Positions 45,601-55,300 of a DNA stretch of 64,000 bases are shown piece by piece. Within the stretch, counting starts at the first letter, position 1, and every line of letters begins with the position of its first letter. The DNA lies in NCBI GenBank assembly GCA_012862575.1, contig BLSF01000081.1:1-64000 (forward strand). Reading direction: 5' to 3'. The stretch is from Parietichytrium sp. I65-24A. Taxonomy: Eukaryota; Sar; Bigyra; Thraustochytrida; Thraustochytriidae. Below the pieces are notes generated by a model. The model was not told the origin of the DNA, ran no database searches, and saw only the letters and a program-made list of their open reading frames with translations. Made by a program: the position numbers and the translations under genes.

Positions 45601-46940
45601 TGGAAACCACCGTTAGTCGTGTTAAGGTGGAGTCGCGAGCGACGTTGGAGGAACAACGCGCTCAATTCCTGAGAGACCTGGATGAAGCCAAGGCGGCCCA
45701 CGAAGATATACTAAAGGCTCTTCGCGAGGAGCACGACTTACGAGAGGCGAAAATTGAGGAGGCGCACTCTGCAGAAGTGCGGAGGTCCATCGACGCTGCC
45801 TTGAAGTCAGAGAGAGAGCGATCGGAGGCTATTATCTCTGAGGCGCTTGTGCATCGCGAAGTGGAAATTGTCAAGATACGACGCACGCATGCCATTTACT
45901 TGATGGAAAATGCAGCACGAAAAGCTCGGGCGGCACGACTTGCTTCAGGCATATTGCAATGGCAGAGAGCTGCTGCACAGCGTCGTACAGATGAGCTTGT
46001 GGAGGTTTATGGATGGGCTATGGACCAGACCAACGCGGCTGCCAAACTGATACTTTTGTTTAGCCGCGCGTACAACAGCACTTGCAGGGTCGCATTTCAG
46101 CGCTGGAAAAAGTACGCCGAGCAGTTCAATCAGTCTTTGTGCTCGCCTCCACCCCCGCCACCAGGCTCGTGGCCTGGACCGCTGTTTGGCTCTCAGTCCC
46201 CACGGCACTCACGAATTTCCGGGCAGCGAAGACAGGAAGACCAGGCAGCAGGGGAGCAGCCTATGTACCCTTCTGAACTTGCTCGAAAAATTCGCCGCCG
46301 CCTGACACAGCCTCGGTTCGTTACGTACATTCAGAGTTTTGTGAAAAACCTTGCTGTGAATCTGGACGGGAAAGTCGCGCACCAAACATTTCAAGATGCT
46401 CTGTTCGACGCGAACGCTCGGTGCCAAGCGCGAGCCAGAAGTGCGACGCTCGTGTTCACTGCCGATTCAAGTATTGACGGCGACGCTGGACGAGACCATG
46501 CAGAGTTTGAGGCCAAGCTATGTTCAGCTTTTATGGGTGACGATCTGATGGAGCGTCGAAGGCTCCGAAGCAAGGCATCTGGCTTGGCATCCTCGTTCCT
46601 TTTAGAGCCGAGCAAAGATTGGTCCATCAGAGCTGCCGTTGTTCTCACTCAGCTTTCCTCATGGGCAGACAGGAGAGTTCTTCTCGCAAAGACCAAAGCA
46701 TGGGCTGCTCTACAAGCGCACAACCAGGGGCTGCAGCAAGATTTGCATAACATGAGCTACGTTTCGTCGTCTTCGAAAGGACTCGAGTCTGATTTTTTGA
46801 GAAATATGGAAAATCAGGCTCTAAAGGAAGAGGTGCGCGCTCTTCACGCGCAATTAGGCGCATCGAAGGCGGAGGCATGGAAGTACAAGCGAAAGTTGCT
46901 TTCGCAGTACTTGAAGGGGCCATCTCCTTCGATGTCCTGA
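42618..46940 (+). CDS. WW-domain, long coiled-coil protein, 1440 aa
   Basis: Start chosen at ATG 42618 (MPLAYQSEQSYLPKPK); the frame's upstream limit is GTG. A WW domain lies at residues 83-113 (LPSGWKHAKDGYGRSFYSHE then ATGRSCWVEP), with both tryptophans (88, 110) and the closing proline. A basic Ser-rich region (about 225-300) follows, then long heptad-rich coiled coils from about 510 to 1135, broken by an acidic stretch near 790. The C-terminal part has Trp-bearing helices (GILQWQRAAAQRR, AFQRWKKYAEQF) reminiscent of Sfi1-type centrin-binding repeats. An N-terminal WW domain before a long coiled coil is also the plan of the centriolar protein CEP164, so a basal-body or centrosome role is a reasonable guess but only inference. 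No intron. Convergent with the hydrolase gene, 300 bp apart. Confidence 0.85.
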   Translation: MPLAYQSEQSYLPKPKVVVSRMSPRHEDTRSVGSGFGPAKPSGSKQNKVVTKDRLLKHQQMKLDKASYYQGCGYVKDGELERRLPSGWKHAKDGYGRSFYSHEATGRSCWVEPKIVQIPWKYREVLDAMEHLLTAASDTQWVRITLESDEDRSKLFGSLYHLVLDEILSDTHRPFVKEGAAPNVNLPTLAECHKKCKKLKVPEGKYCSFLEKFLRHRSTHGLQVETGASTPKKSAVTPRSTRSPSNRSVLNASTASPRPRSSSSTRSICSLHSSPSKRCRSTSPGKRSRLSIDSDAAQQDNLSLAEYGSLQARVFREKKLREAEKAKAVKASANSHFGRFDGLSDGYATEDSQSVAIPQLPKFGLVRKNSASSIEHVGQTVVEQINIPSTPPETRSPSPLDPNELQRTLAQIDDMRAQVVKAQQKLGKSKRRKSASVGSPAELDNTLDAYFDHIDIISPNTNQEHSAMLEPESAESEETNHKYCVDEGLQCDLAADDEWKSDMDSVLRLSNEREAHLERKLKAMEVTKETLQREVDASTKELWATRKSLEETKNRYSTLLSQAEERELDLQGKIEAMKIRLESAEKLQVASQTKDSHGPCSPKSPAEVAATNVAMKNLERLSEAQEALRRANEARARAEKRASEASERVVKLTEKLTQALAEGDSEKSEVQRLQTELGIIRESQEQIAQSRDQLMDEIRSARENHFVALEAERVERAALNREIADLRGQIVKLKRKGSTPRMSRDGTSKPSSVDTGDEEYLFEHAETKSAASFLGRTETKRSDPAEAQDDDEEEEAGDAEGHELDAGSSVESVQLKFDQQTTRLQQLEKELFDAKCSLSRMSQRLKQNENDSASLRFEAKSARQSWKACEQKLELRIANLQSKLQEKSDQIESLRAGEGKLKDSLSASKEEVDTLSFRIKDLESMLNQAQSVKMEAENQAFALKRDHAQILGIKQQEMEEYRHGLEKHYAKCKAVWEQDHKDQLEELNARLSSEMETTVSRVKVESRATLEEQRAQFLRDLDEAKAAHEDILKALREEHDLREAKIEEAHSAEVRRSIDAALKSERERSEAIISEALVHREVEIVKIRRTHAIYLMENAARKARAARLASGILQWQRAAAQRRTDELVEVYGWAMDQTNAAAKLILLFSRAYNSTCRVAFQRWKKYAEQFNQSLCSPPPPPPGSWPGPLFGSQSPRHSRISGQRRQEDQAAGEQPMYPSELARKIRRRLTQPRFVTYIQSFVKNLAVNLDGKVAHQTFQDALFDANARCQARARSATLVFTADSSIDGDAGRDHAEFEAKLCSAFMGDDLMERRRLRSKASGLASSFLLEPSKDWSIRAAVVLTQLSSWADRRVLLAKTKAWAALQAHNQGLQQDLHNMSYVSSSSKGLESDFLRNMENQALKEEVRALHAQLGASKAEAWKYKRKLLSQYLKGPSPSMS

Positions 46941-47240
46941 ATAATATTAATCAAAGACTCCGCTAGCTGCTCACGCATGTATTCCTCGCGAAATGCTGGT
47001 GTCTGTGGAGAGTCTTCTTACATTTGTGTCGTCTAAATAATATATGTAGTTCATCTGGCATTTTGTCTTTTTCCCCAAAAGAGAGGGGTAATTTGCATAG
47101 TTAGGTGGTGGAGAGTATAGTACCTTCATTTGATTGATGTTGCGTGTCTAAAACGTAAACAAGCGCAAAAAGTATGTTTATAAATAGCTTGGGTTGACGC
47201 TCGCTTTGGCCCAGCCCAGAGAAAGTCCCTGGTCAAGATC
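46941..47240. other. Convergent spacer
   Basis: 300 bp, AT-rich, between the WW gene and the hydrolase gene, containing the 3' flanks of both. Nothing else seen. Confidence 0.6.
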
Positions 47241-48704
47241 TCACTCTTCGAAAAATTCCGCCTCGAGTAAGCCCATTTGTCTTGACCACCGCATCAGTTC
47301 TTTGATCGCGTGAACCATTTTGTCAGTTTGACCAAAATAGTAGTGTGTTGCTCCCTTGATAAGAATGTACTCCTTCTTGTCGTGCGGAACAGCAGCGTAC
47401 ATTTCCTCGGGATGACTCAGCGGTACCAGGTGGTCCGATTCATTAGCCAAGACCAGAACCGGAACAGAAACGTTCTTCAAACTCCCTGGCCCATCTGCAT
47501 TGGATTCGTCAAAGCTCCACTGTGAAAGCCAGCTCCTCAAAGTGCTAAAGCGAGCCAATCCTACTGGAGAGTGGTTCTCGGCAGCAAGCTGCTCGATCGG
47601 AGTGGGCTCGCGCCCGTTGGGGTCAAGGGAGGTGTCCAGCCGTCGTAAATCAGCTTGGGTACAATGAACCAAGAAGCTTTCCTCCCTTTGCGACATGCGC
47701 CAATCTTTCGGGTGACCGTCAGCAATTTTTTTGAGCTTTGCTAATCTTTCGTGGACCCAGGCAGTGATTCTCCTATTGCGCGCAACCTGGGCGGCTCGAA
47801 ATTTTTGGACAAATGCCTCGGAGTACGGAGGCTGGTTCGGGCACTCAGGGTTAAAGATATCCAGCTCAGGGTCTCGTTGGGACGGGTCTGCTTCGTTGAG
47901 TACCGCAGGATCGATCCACTCTGTAAAAATTTTCGCGCGAGAAATATGTGCCGCCATGATCATTAGCCCATCTGCTGGGATGAGCTTGGCCGACTTTAGA
48001 CTAATGCGGTCTCCTGCTGGGGTGAGCTGAATCGTTGGTTGCTCGGCCTGGGCTTGATAGAATGAGGACAAGGAGCCCCCTCCGCTCCACCCGCAGAGGA
48101 TGACCTTGCGGTAGCCAAGCTTTTCCTTGGCATGTCTGATGCATTCCCCAAGGTCAATTACAACCTTTTCCATAATTAGGCACGAGTCGTTGTTTGGGTA
48201 TCTGCTGCAGCAGGTGATGACGTGCAAGCCCGATCTAGCCATGGCAACTGGCATCGGCAAGAGATTCTATCGTGCGCAACGGCACAGGACGAGTTGGTCA
48301 GTTCGATTCATGGCCGAGCCCATTCGGTGAGTCTCGCAAAATCTACTTACCTGGATCCCGCTTGGGTGCATGAAGACATGGACAGTCTCGCTCCTGGTCG
48401 GAGGTTTGATCAGTTCTCCCTCGATGATCGCCATGTCCCCGCTCCCGGCGTATCTTTCATCAGCAGCGTTGGCATCCGGGAACGCGATCTTGATTGTGTG
48501 ACGAACATATCTATACGGCAGCGGCCCGCGCCTCTTTCCACCGTCTTTCGCCATCTTGCCAGCATTCACTGTTTCCAGGTCCGCCTGCACCTGCCTGTTC
48601 TCCATTTCGCCGATGCATAGCTGCTGCCCAAGCTGGTCGGCGCTATTTGGCGTGTGCTGCTCGAGGTGGCCAGCCACTTTGGCAAGTCTCCTAGCCCCAG
48701 ACAT
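47241..48704 (-). CDS. Alpha/beta hydrolase, two exons, 459 aa
   Basis: Serine hydrolase of the alpha/beta fold. Exon 1 (48704-48351; start chosen at ATG 48704, MSGARRLAKVAGHLEQ, since the frame's upstream limit is GTG) ends ...VFMHPSGIQ before GTAAGT. After the intron (48350-48267) exon 2 (48266-47241) resumes NLLPMPVAMARSGLHVITCC, giving the oxyanion-loop HPSG and a continuous core. The catalytic triad is visible: nucleophile Ser in GWSGGGS (about residue 179), acid Asp in ANESDHLVPL, and His in GATHYY. The gene has a long lid insertion between the nucleophile and the acid. Substrate unknown. Both exons are in phase (354 + 1026 nt). The upstream promoter probably lies partly in the N gap. 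Confidence 0.82.
48267..48350 (-). other. Intron in the alpha/beta hydrolase gene
   Basis: Donor GTAAGTAG (from 48350 downward) and acceptor ACGATAG (ending 48267). 84 nt, phase 0. Removing it joins HPSGIQ to NLLPMP, a continuous hydrolase core. Confidence 0.78.
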
Positions 48705-48801
48705 TTCCCCGGCTCTTGCGGTCCACGGCAAAAGCACGCTTCTTGGCCCCACTCAGTATGGCACTGCAAAGCTACGAATCCGGTCTGCTGCTCGTCAGTT
48801 C

Positions 48802-49696
48802 NNNNNNNNNNNNNNNNNNNNNNNNNNNNNNNNNNNNNNNNNNNNNNNNNNNNNNNNNNNNNNNNNNNNNNNNNNNNNNNNNNNNNNNNNNNNNNNNNNN
48901 NNNNNNNNNNNNNNNNNNNNNNNNNNNNNNNNNNNNNNNNNNNNNNNNNNNNNNNNNNNNNNNNNNNNNNNNNNNNNNNNNNNNNNNNNNNNNNNNNNNN
49001 NNNNNNNNNNNNNNNNNNNNNNNNNNNNNNNNNNNNNNNNNNNNNNNNNNNNNNNNNNNNNNNNNNNNNNNNNNNNNNNNNNNNNNNNNNNNNNNNNNNN
49101 NNNNNNNNNNNNNNNNNNNNNNNNNNNNNNNNNNNNNNNNNNNNNNNNNNNNNNNNNNNNNNNNNNNNNNNNNNNNNNNNNNNNNNNNNNNNNNNNNNNN
49201 NNNNNNNNNNNNNNNNNNNNNNNNNNNNNNNNNNNNNNNNNNNNNNNNNNNNNNNNNNNNNNNNNNNNNNNNNNNNNNNNNNNNNNNNNNNNNNNNNNNN
49301 NNNNNNNNNNNNNNNNNNNNNNNNNNNNNNNNNNNNNNNNNNNNNNNNNNNNNNNNNNNNNNNNNNNNNNNNNNNNNNNNNNNNNNNNNNNNNNNNNNNN
49401 NNNNNNNNNNNNNNNNNNNNNNNNNNNNNNNNNNNNNNNNNNNNNNNNNNNNNNNNNNNNNNNNNNNNNNNNNNNNNNNNNNNNNNNNNNNNNNNNNNNN
49501 NNNNNNNNNNNNNNNNNNNNNNNNNNNNNNNNNNNNNNNNNNNNNNNNNNNNNNNNNNNNNNNNNNNNNNNNNNNNNNNNNNNNNNNNNNNNNNNNNNNN
49601 NNNNNNNNNNNNNNNNNNNNNNNNNNNNNNNNNNNNNNNNNNNNNNNNNNNNNNNNNNNNNNNNNNNNNNNNNNNNNNNNNNNNNNNNNNNNNNNN
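48802..49696. other. Assembly gap of 895 N
   Basis: Unknown bases. The right edge is a 7-bp tandem repeat, so the gap is probably an unresolved repeat array. Open frames across it are artefacts. Confidence 0.99.
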
Positions 49697-49745
49697 GAAG
49701 ATTGAAGATTGAAGATTGAAGATTGAAGATTGAAGATTGAAGATA
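49697..49745. repeat. GAAGATT tandem repeat at the gap edge
   Basis: Six perfect GAAGATT units plus a variant GAAGATA, directly adjoining the N run. The array probably continues into the gap. Confidence 0.9.
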
Positions 49746-51039
49746 GGTCGGGAAACCTGGAACCTGGAACTTTAAACCGGGGAGACACGGCACGACGCCG
49801 TTCAAATTGCCGTGTTCAAAAGTAAGCTTCAGGGTTCTCACTCACTCTCGCACTGACATTGCGCCAGTGTCTTGGTCGGACGTCTCTCTGTGCGGAGCTG
49901 TCATCGTTGTGTTTCTCAGCGTTGCATGGGCTCGCATGGTTTTCTGACTTTCTTACTATCAAGGATAGATTTCTCATCCACTTTCAATGTTTTTCAACAA
50001 TTTATTGAACAAAAATCATTCCAATCTCGAAAGAAAGGTTTTGAATGAATAATGAATGATTTCAATTTGAATGAAAATGAAAGGAAAAGAAGAGATGGCA
50101 GAAACAACCAACGAACCTCAGAACCATCTTGCGACTGTGCAATGCAGAGTCTAAGGACCATCATCAAATACTTACAATAGTCGCTAGACAAAGATCATAT
50201 AGATGCCACTCTGCTGTGTTAAAGTACCATAAAATGCCAACTGCCACATACGGCTATTTCCTATGGGAAGGAGTAGCACTTACGTAAGTAGATGATGGAC
50301 TTCATGCTAGGAGAAAAATCGACTGGCTGGTGTGGTGCCTAAGGGGTTATTACGAGACCATTACAGCGAATTGGTGGCAAGCAAACAGTGAGACAACAGT
50401 GCTCGCCTACCAATCCTCTCTCTACTCTATCCTATCTTCCCGCTACTTCTCCGCTATCCGCCTCTACCACCTACTCCTACGTTTGTATGAACACAGGTAG
50501 CGATGGTAAGGACTGCTACTGCATCTACGGCGGACTGTTAGCCGCCTGGCTATGCACCACCATAAGAGGCGTGATTATTATGGGAATCACATCACTGTCA
50601 GTACCGAAGTATCGCATCGGGGTAATGCTAGTCGCGTCACTATCTCTTGGCTGCATTGATTAGTTAGAACAGTGTTATAGATTGTAGTAGGTAGAGGAAG
50701 TGGAAAAGCAAACTCACTCACTTTCTGTCTCTGTCAATGTCAATGTCAATGACAGTGACATTGACATTCACTCATTCATTCATCAGTGAACACAGTCAGT
50801 GAACGCAGTCAGCCACAGAGGAAACAGAAGCAGCAGCCAATTGCGAAGGACGTGCGTCTGTTTGTGTTTGTGTCTGTTGTGTGTGTTTGTGTGTGTGTGT
50901 GTTTGTTTGTGCGGCAGTCCAAGTTGTGCGTGGCGTCGGCGAAGGTTTGCGTTGGGATAGGTATCGGTGGATAGATCTGCGGCGGCGGTGCCGGCGGCTG
51001 GCGTTGGATCGCGAGGACACTGCGCGGGGGTTATCACAC
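49746..51039. other. Spacer upstream of spermidine synthase
   Basis: About 1.3 kb. An open frame at 50388-50663 has no family resemblance. It contains an inverted repeat at 50736-50768 and a GT-rich run (about 50872-50912). It presumably includes the spermidine synthase promoter and 5' UTR. Confidence 0.55.
50736..50768. repeat. Perfect inverted repeat, 13-bp arms
   Basis: AATGTCAATGTCA (50736-50748) and TGACATTGACATT (50756-50768) are exact reverse complements separated by 7 nt. The left arm is part of a TGTCAA hexamer repeat. It lies 272 bp upstream of the spermidine synthase ATG. Confidence 0.8.
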
Positions 51040-52020
51040 ATGGGGGTTGAAAATGGATGGTTCTCGGAGAGCGAGGTGCTATGGCCAGGGCAGCGCATGA
51101 GCCTGGAGGTGGAGCAAGTGCTCTTCGAAGGGCGGTCCGAGCTGCAGAATGTGCTGGTGTTCCAGAGCAAGACGTATGGCCGCGTGCTCATTTTGGATGG
51201 CGTGATCCAGCTCACGGAGCGCGACGAGTTTGCGTACCAGGAGATGATCACCCACTTGCCCATGTTTGCGCACCCGAACCCGAAGAGGGTGTGCATCATC
51301 GGTGGCGGTGACGGCGGCGTGCTGCGCGAGGTGTGCAGGCACGAAGGGGTGGAGGAGGTGGTCATGTGCGAAATCGACCCGATGGTCTGCGACGTGTCCA
51401 AGAAATTTTTCGCGGAGACCGTCGCCATGTCGTTCAGTGACCCGCGTGTTACACTTTTGCACGAGGACGGGGCAAAGTATCTCGTGGAGACCGAGAAAAA
51501 GTTTGACGTAATTATCGTGGACTCGAGCGACCCAGTCGGCCCTGCGGAGACTTTGTTTGAGGAGTCGTTTTTCCAAAAGGCCAAAGGCGCTCTGGATCCT
51601 GAAAATGGCATTCTGTGCACTCAGGGCGAGTGCGTTTGGCTGCACCTTTCGCTGATCAAAGACCTCCTAACGCGCTGCGGACATGTGTATCCGACCGTCA
51701 ACTATGCGTACACCACCATTCCAACTTACCCTAGTGGCCAGATTGGATTCGTAGTTTCGTGCAACAACCCATCCATGTTGGTTTCAGAGCCTTCTAGGGC
51801 GCCTTCAGCTGAGATGCAAACCAAGCTTCGATACTATCATCCTGAGGCTCATCGCGCAGCCTTTCTCCTCCCGAAATTTGCGGAGGATGTAGTTTCTCAA
51901 GCACGAAAGGAAAGCCGTGCTTCTCTGTTCACCAAAGCAACCTTGTCTAAAAATCTCCCGCTTATCGGGGTGGTTGCAGGTGCAGGATTTCTTTTAGGAG
52001 CCGTCCTTGCAAGATGTTGA
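51040..52020 (+). CDS. Spermidine synthase with C-terminal hydrophobic tail, 326 aa
   Basis: Aminopropyltransferase that moves the aminopropyl group of decarboxylated S-adenosylmethionine onto putrescine. Start chosen at ATG 51040 (MGVENGWFSESEVLWPGQ), which matches the usual N-terminus; the frame reaches upstream through GT-repeat sequence only. Motifs: LTERDEFAYQEMITHLP, the nucleotide-binding IIGGGDGGVLREV, CEIDPMV, the catalytic-Asp loop VIIVDSSDPVGPAETLF, and TIPTYPSGQIGF. The core ends near residue 280. The extra C-terminal 45 residues end in a hydrophobic helix (LPLIGVVAGAGFLLGAVLA, about 306-324) followed by RC, preceded by basic residues, which resembles a tail anchor. Spermidine synthases are normally soluble cytosolic dimers, so membrane attachment would be unusual. 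Convergent with the next gene, 358 bp apart. Confidence 0.94.
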   Translation: MGVENGWFSESEVLWPGQRMSLEVEQVLFEGRSELQNVLVFQSKTYGRVLILDGVIQLTERDEFAYQEMITHLPMFAHPNPKRVCIIGGGDGGVLREVCRHEGVEEVVMCEIDPMVCDVSKKFFAETVAMSFSDPRVTLLHEDGAKYLVETEKKFDVIIVDSSDPVGPAETLFEESFFQKAKGALDPENGILCTQGECVWLHLSLIKDLLTRCGHVYPTVNYAYTTIPTYPSGQIGFVVSCNNPSMLVSEPSRAPSAEMQTKLRYYHPEAHRAAFLLPKFAEDVVSQARKESRASLFTKATLSKNLPLIGVVAGAGFLLGAVLARC

Positions 52021-52378
52021 TCGGCAGTGTCTCTTATGCTTTTGGTGCCCGGCGCACTCCATCCATCCATACCCGCTCTTTCATGCATTCGTTCACAAAC
52101 GACTCCAAATGTCTAATTTTTTAAACTCACAAAAACACGGAATTTTAATTTGCACTTGATGTTTACATCCACTCGAACCCAGCGAGGAGAAAGCCAGAGG
52201 CAAAGAAGCAGAATCAGATCTCACTCAACCCTACAGAGCATATATTTCCCGTCTCATCTCTTCTTCTTCCAGCCCGATTGAGTTCTCCTTCCACTACTAA
52301 AAGTTAGCCAACTCCAAAGTAGCAGATTGGTTGATGCATATGCATATGACGTTCTGGAAATGGTTCTCGTTGACTTCA
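52021..52378. other. Convergent spacer
   Basis: 358 bp between spermidine synthase and the ANL-like gene, containing the 3' flanks of both. No gene seen. Confidence 0.6.
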
Positions 52379-55300
52379 CTAGCTCATCAGAAATTGCAAG
52401 AGGTCAGTGTACTGAGGGCCCCCGCCGTCCAAAGAGTCCGCGCCAGAATCGTTGCCATCTCTTGGCTCAAAGCTTTGCATCACCAACCTGCCATCAAACA
52501 CCCCGAGACGCAAAATATGCTGCTCATTCTCGTTGTCATAAATGTACTCATTCGGAGTGGAAGATTTTTCAAGGGGAAATCGTATTCCGTTCTCCTCGAA
52601 AAGCATCTGGAGAAATTCCACGTGGTCATCAACCTCGCTTGAATCGGTATCCACGAGATGAGCATTGCGATACAGCATATCATTTAAGTCCAACGGTTGC
52701 ATTTTCGATGGGCTCAGCTTCACACGCTTCTCTCTCCTCAGAGTGCTGAGTGTTGGCGTGGCAACAAAACCTGGTGAACCGGACAACCTAAAAGCTTTAG
52801 GGTGCTTTGGAGTAGCCGTGCCATTGTGCGTATTTTTAAAGTTGAGACGGGAAACTTGGTTCTCTGCATCTTCGCCGTCGTCCTGGTGTTGAAGATTAGC
52901 AATGAAATCTACGGCCGCTTCGTTTTCTCGTTGTAGCTCAACGTTCTTAAGCTCTAGACTCTTCACCTTTTGCCGGAGCTCTTGGAGTTGCTCGCGCCTG
53001 TGTTCGGCTTCAAGTTTGTACTCCGCTTGTTTTCTCTGAGAATCCGCCATTTCCAGCTCCGTTGTGCAGAGCAAATGGCATAATTGCGCCGTCATAGTGT
53101 GGTCCGCTGCGAAAAGGCGTTTGGAGCGGACTGCGGCTACTGGAGAGGACGGCTTTGCTGCTTTCGGGCCAAGCACAAGGCGTGACGCGTTGTGCTCGCC
53201 TTCACGGATGTGCGCGCTGGTGAGCTCTGCAAGCTGCCCTCTGGTCTGATTCAAACGAGCACCGAGTTCTCGTACAACTTTCTCACTTTGGTTCCTCGCC
53301 CTTTTATTATCTTCACACTCTTGTCTTGACTTGAGTAGTTGAGTCTCCAATATCTTGTTCGTGTTGAGTGCTTGCGAAAGACTGTCTTGCAACTGCTTGA
53401 CCCTAGCTTCGTAAGCCACCCGCTGCTGCATCAGCGCACGAGAAAGTTGGCTCTGCGACTGGGTCTGGTCAGGCACACATCTGTCTTCCGAGTTCGAGGG
53501 TGCACTAGGAGCTGATTGCATTGAGTCGGCTGAGCTTTTGGGGGTATCTGATCTGTGCAAAGGCACACTGTGCGGCACAGACCGAGAGGAGAATGAGACG
53601 GTGGATATTGTAGACCTTGTTGAGCCGGGGCTCTTCGGTACCCTCGGTTCCTCAGGAATCGTGGTGTCAAATTTTGCACAGAGGCTGACCGTGATGGGCG
53701 AGCCTCGCACAGCCATAGAGCTCGAGTTCTTGCCTTTTTCAGCATCTCCTGGGCACTTGAACTGGTTTCTATTTCTCACGGTCTCGAGTATCCTGTCGTA
53801 ATAATGCGGTTCATACTGCCGTTCCACTTCGGACTCTGCGGCCTCCATGTTGGCAAGCGTGAACCTGGACAACCCTTTCCTCACTCGACTGTCGGCAACC
53901 AGCTTGTCGACAATGAAACATTCCAAGGTGAGCTCCACCCCTACGGCAAGGTTTTTAAGGAAATTGCACAGTACAAATTCAAGCTTGTCAGTGCTCAGAC
54001 CGCTGCTGGAGTGCGAAGGCTCGACAAATGCAGCCAAGTGAGACACCCCGCGGGTGATGTGGACTTGATGCACCGCGCTCCCTAGGTGCTCCATGACCTT
54101 CTTCTCCAACTGTGCTGGATAGACCAGGATTTCTCGGCGCACGGTGCCCGAGGGTGGGAAAGAAACTGCCAAGTCAGTTGCTGGGAGCGGGGACATGCAC
54201 AAAGAGCCATCTGGCGCGAGAAAGCCGGAGCACCCAGTTTGAAACCAGACCCCTTCTTCTGCCGGAGTGTGCAAGCAGATCTGCCCTAGCTGGAAGACAG
54301 ACCTGGCGTCTGGCTCGTGAAGTTTTGCGTCTGCTTCGTGACTGGGCAATGCAAAACCATACTCGTCGATAGGAATAATGCGCGTTTGCGTGTCAATGTG
54401 AGGATTGACGAAGCACAGCGTATCGTCGCGGCACTCGCCAGCCGGCAATTTGTAGACCAGGTGAGAATACGACGCACAGGTGAGGACACCAGAGTCTGAG
54501 ACCTCCTCCCCTACATGAAACATTGCAGTCTCGTGCGGGTAAAGATTCAAGCTTGACAGGACGACGAGAACGGTATTGCGCTTGTTGTTCAGATCGGTAT
54601 GGGCCCTAGCACTAGACAAGAAGAGAATATCGTACTCGGCCGGAATAGCCCCTGGAAAAGTAGGAGAATCATCTCCACCTACCTGCAGCGCTCCAAACCA
54701 TACCCTGCTGCAGTAGAGAGCTGCCTGCTGTGCGGCCAGAAATATGTTCAAGGGGTGGCCTAGGAGCGGGTCGACGTACGCATTGCCAACTGTTTTGTCT
54801 TCGAGAAAGTCAACGGCGATTGCAGGAAGCATGTCCGTGTAGCACGCCGTAGTTCGAAAGCTATGAACTTTCCCGTCCATCTGCGAGAAAGCAATAAGTT
54901 TCGAGCAAACTTCCAAGTCTGTCTCTACTGCCGTATCTTGGCCCTCCTCCTCGGACTTTAGCTGTGCCGCGCATTCTTTCAAGACAGCATCAAAAGCGAC
55001 AACAGGAGCGTCACCAACGCCAGGAATAAGTCTTCTATCAATCGTGTCCTGCATGGCATCTCTTTTGATGATCACGGTATACGGAGCCGTGGCGCACGAC
55101 TCAAACACCGCCGAGAGATCTTCCAGCGAGGAGTCGCTCTGTTGCACAAAGAGCGTGTGGCAGACATGTTGCCGAATTACGCGAAGCTGCTCTTTCAATC
55201 CCGTGGCTTGGCCTTTAAGAGGCTGGCTATCGATGAAGACTACATCCATGCCCGCGGATATCGCCGCGCACGCTACCCAACAGAGCTCTGGCACGACTTG

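Noticed and set aside
48556-49841. Open frames of 329-387 codons across the N gap on both strands
   Set aside because: They consist mostly of unknown bases; no stop can be seen in N.
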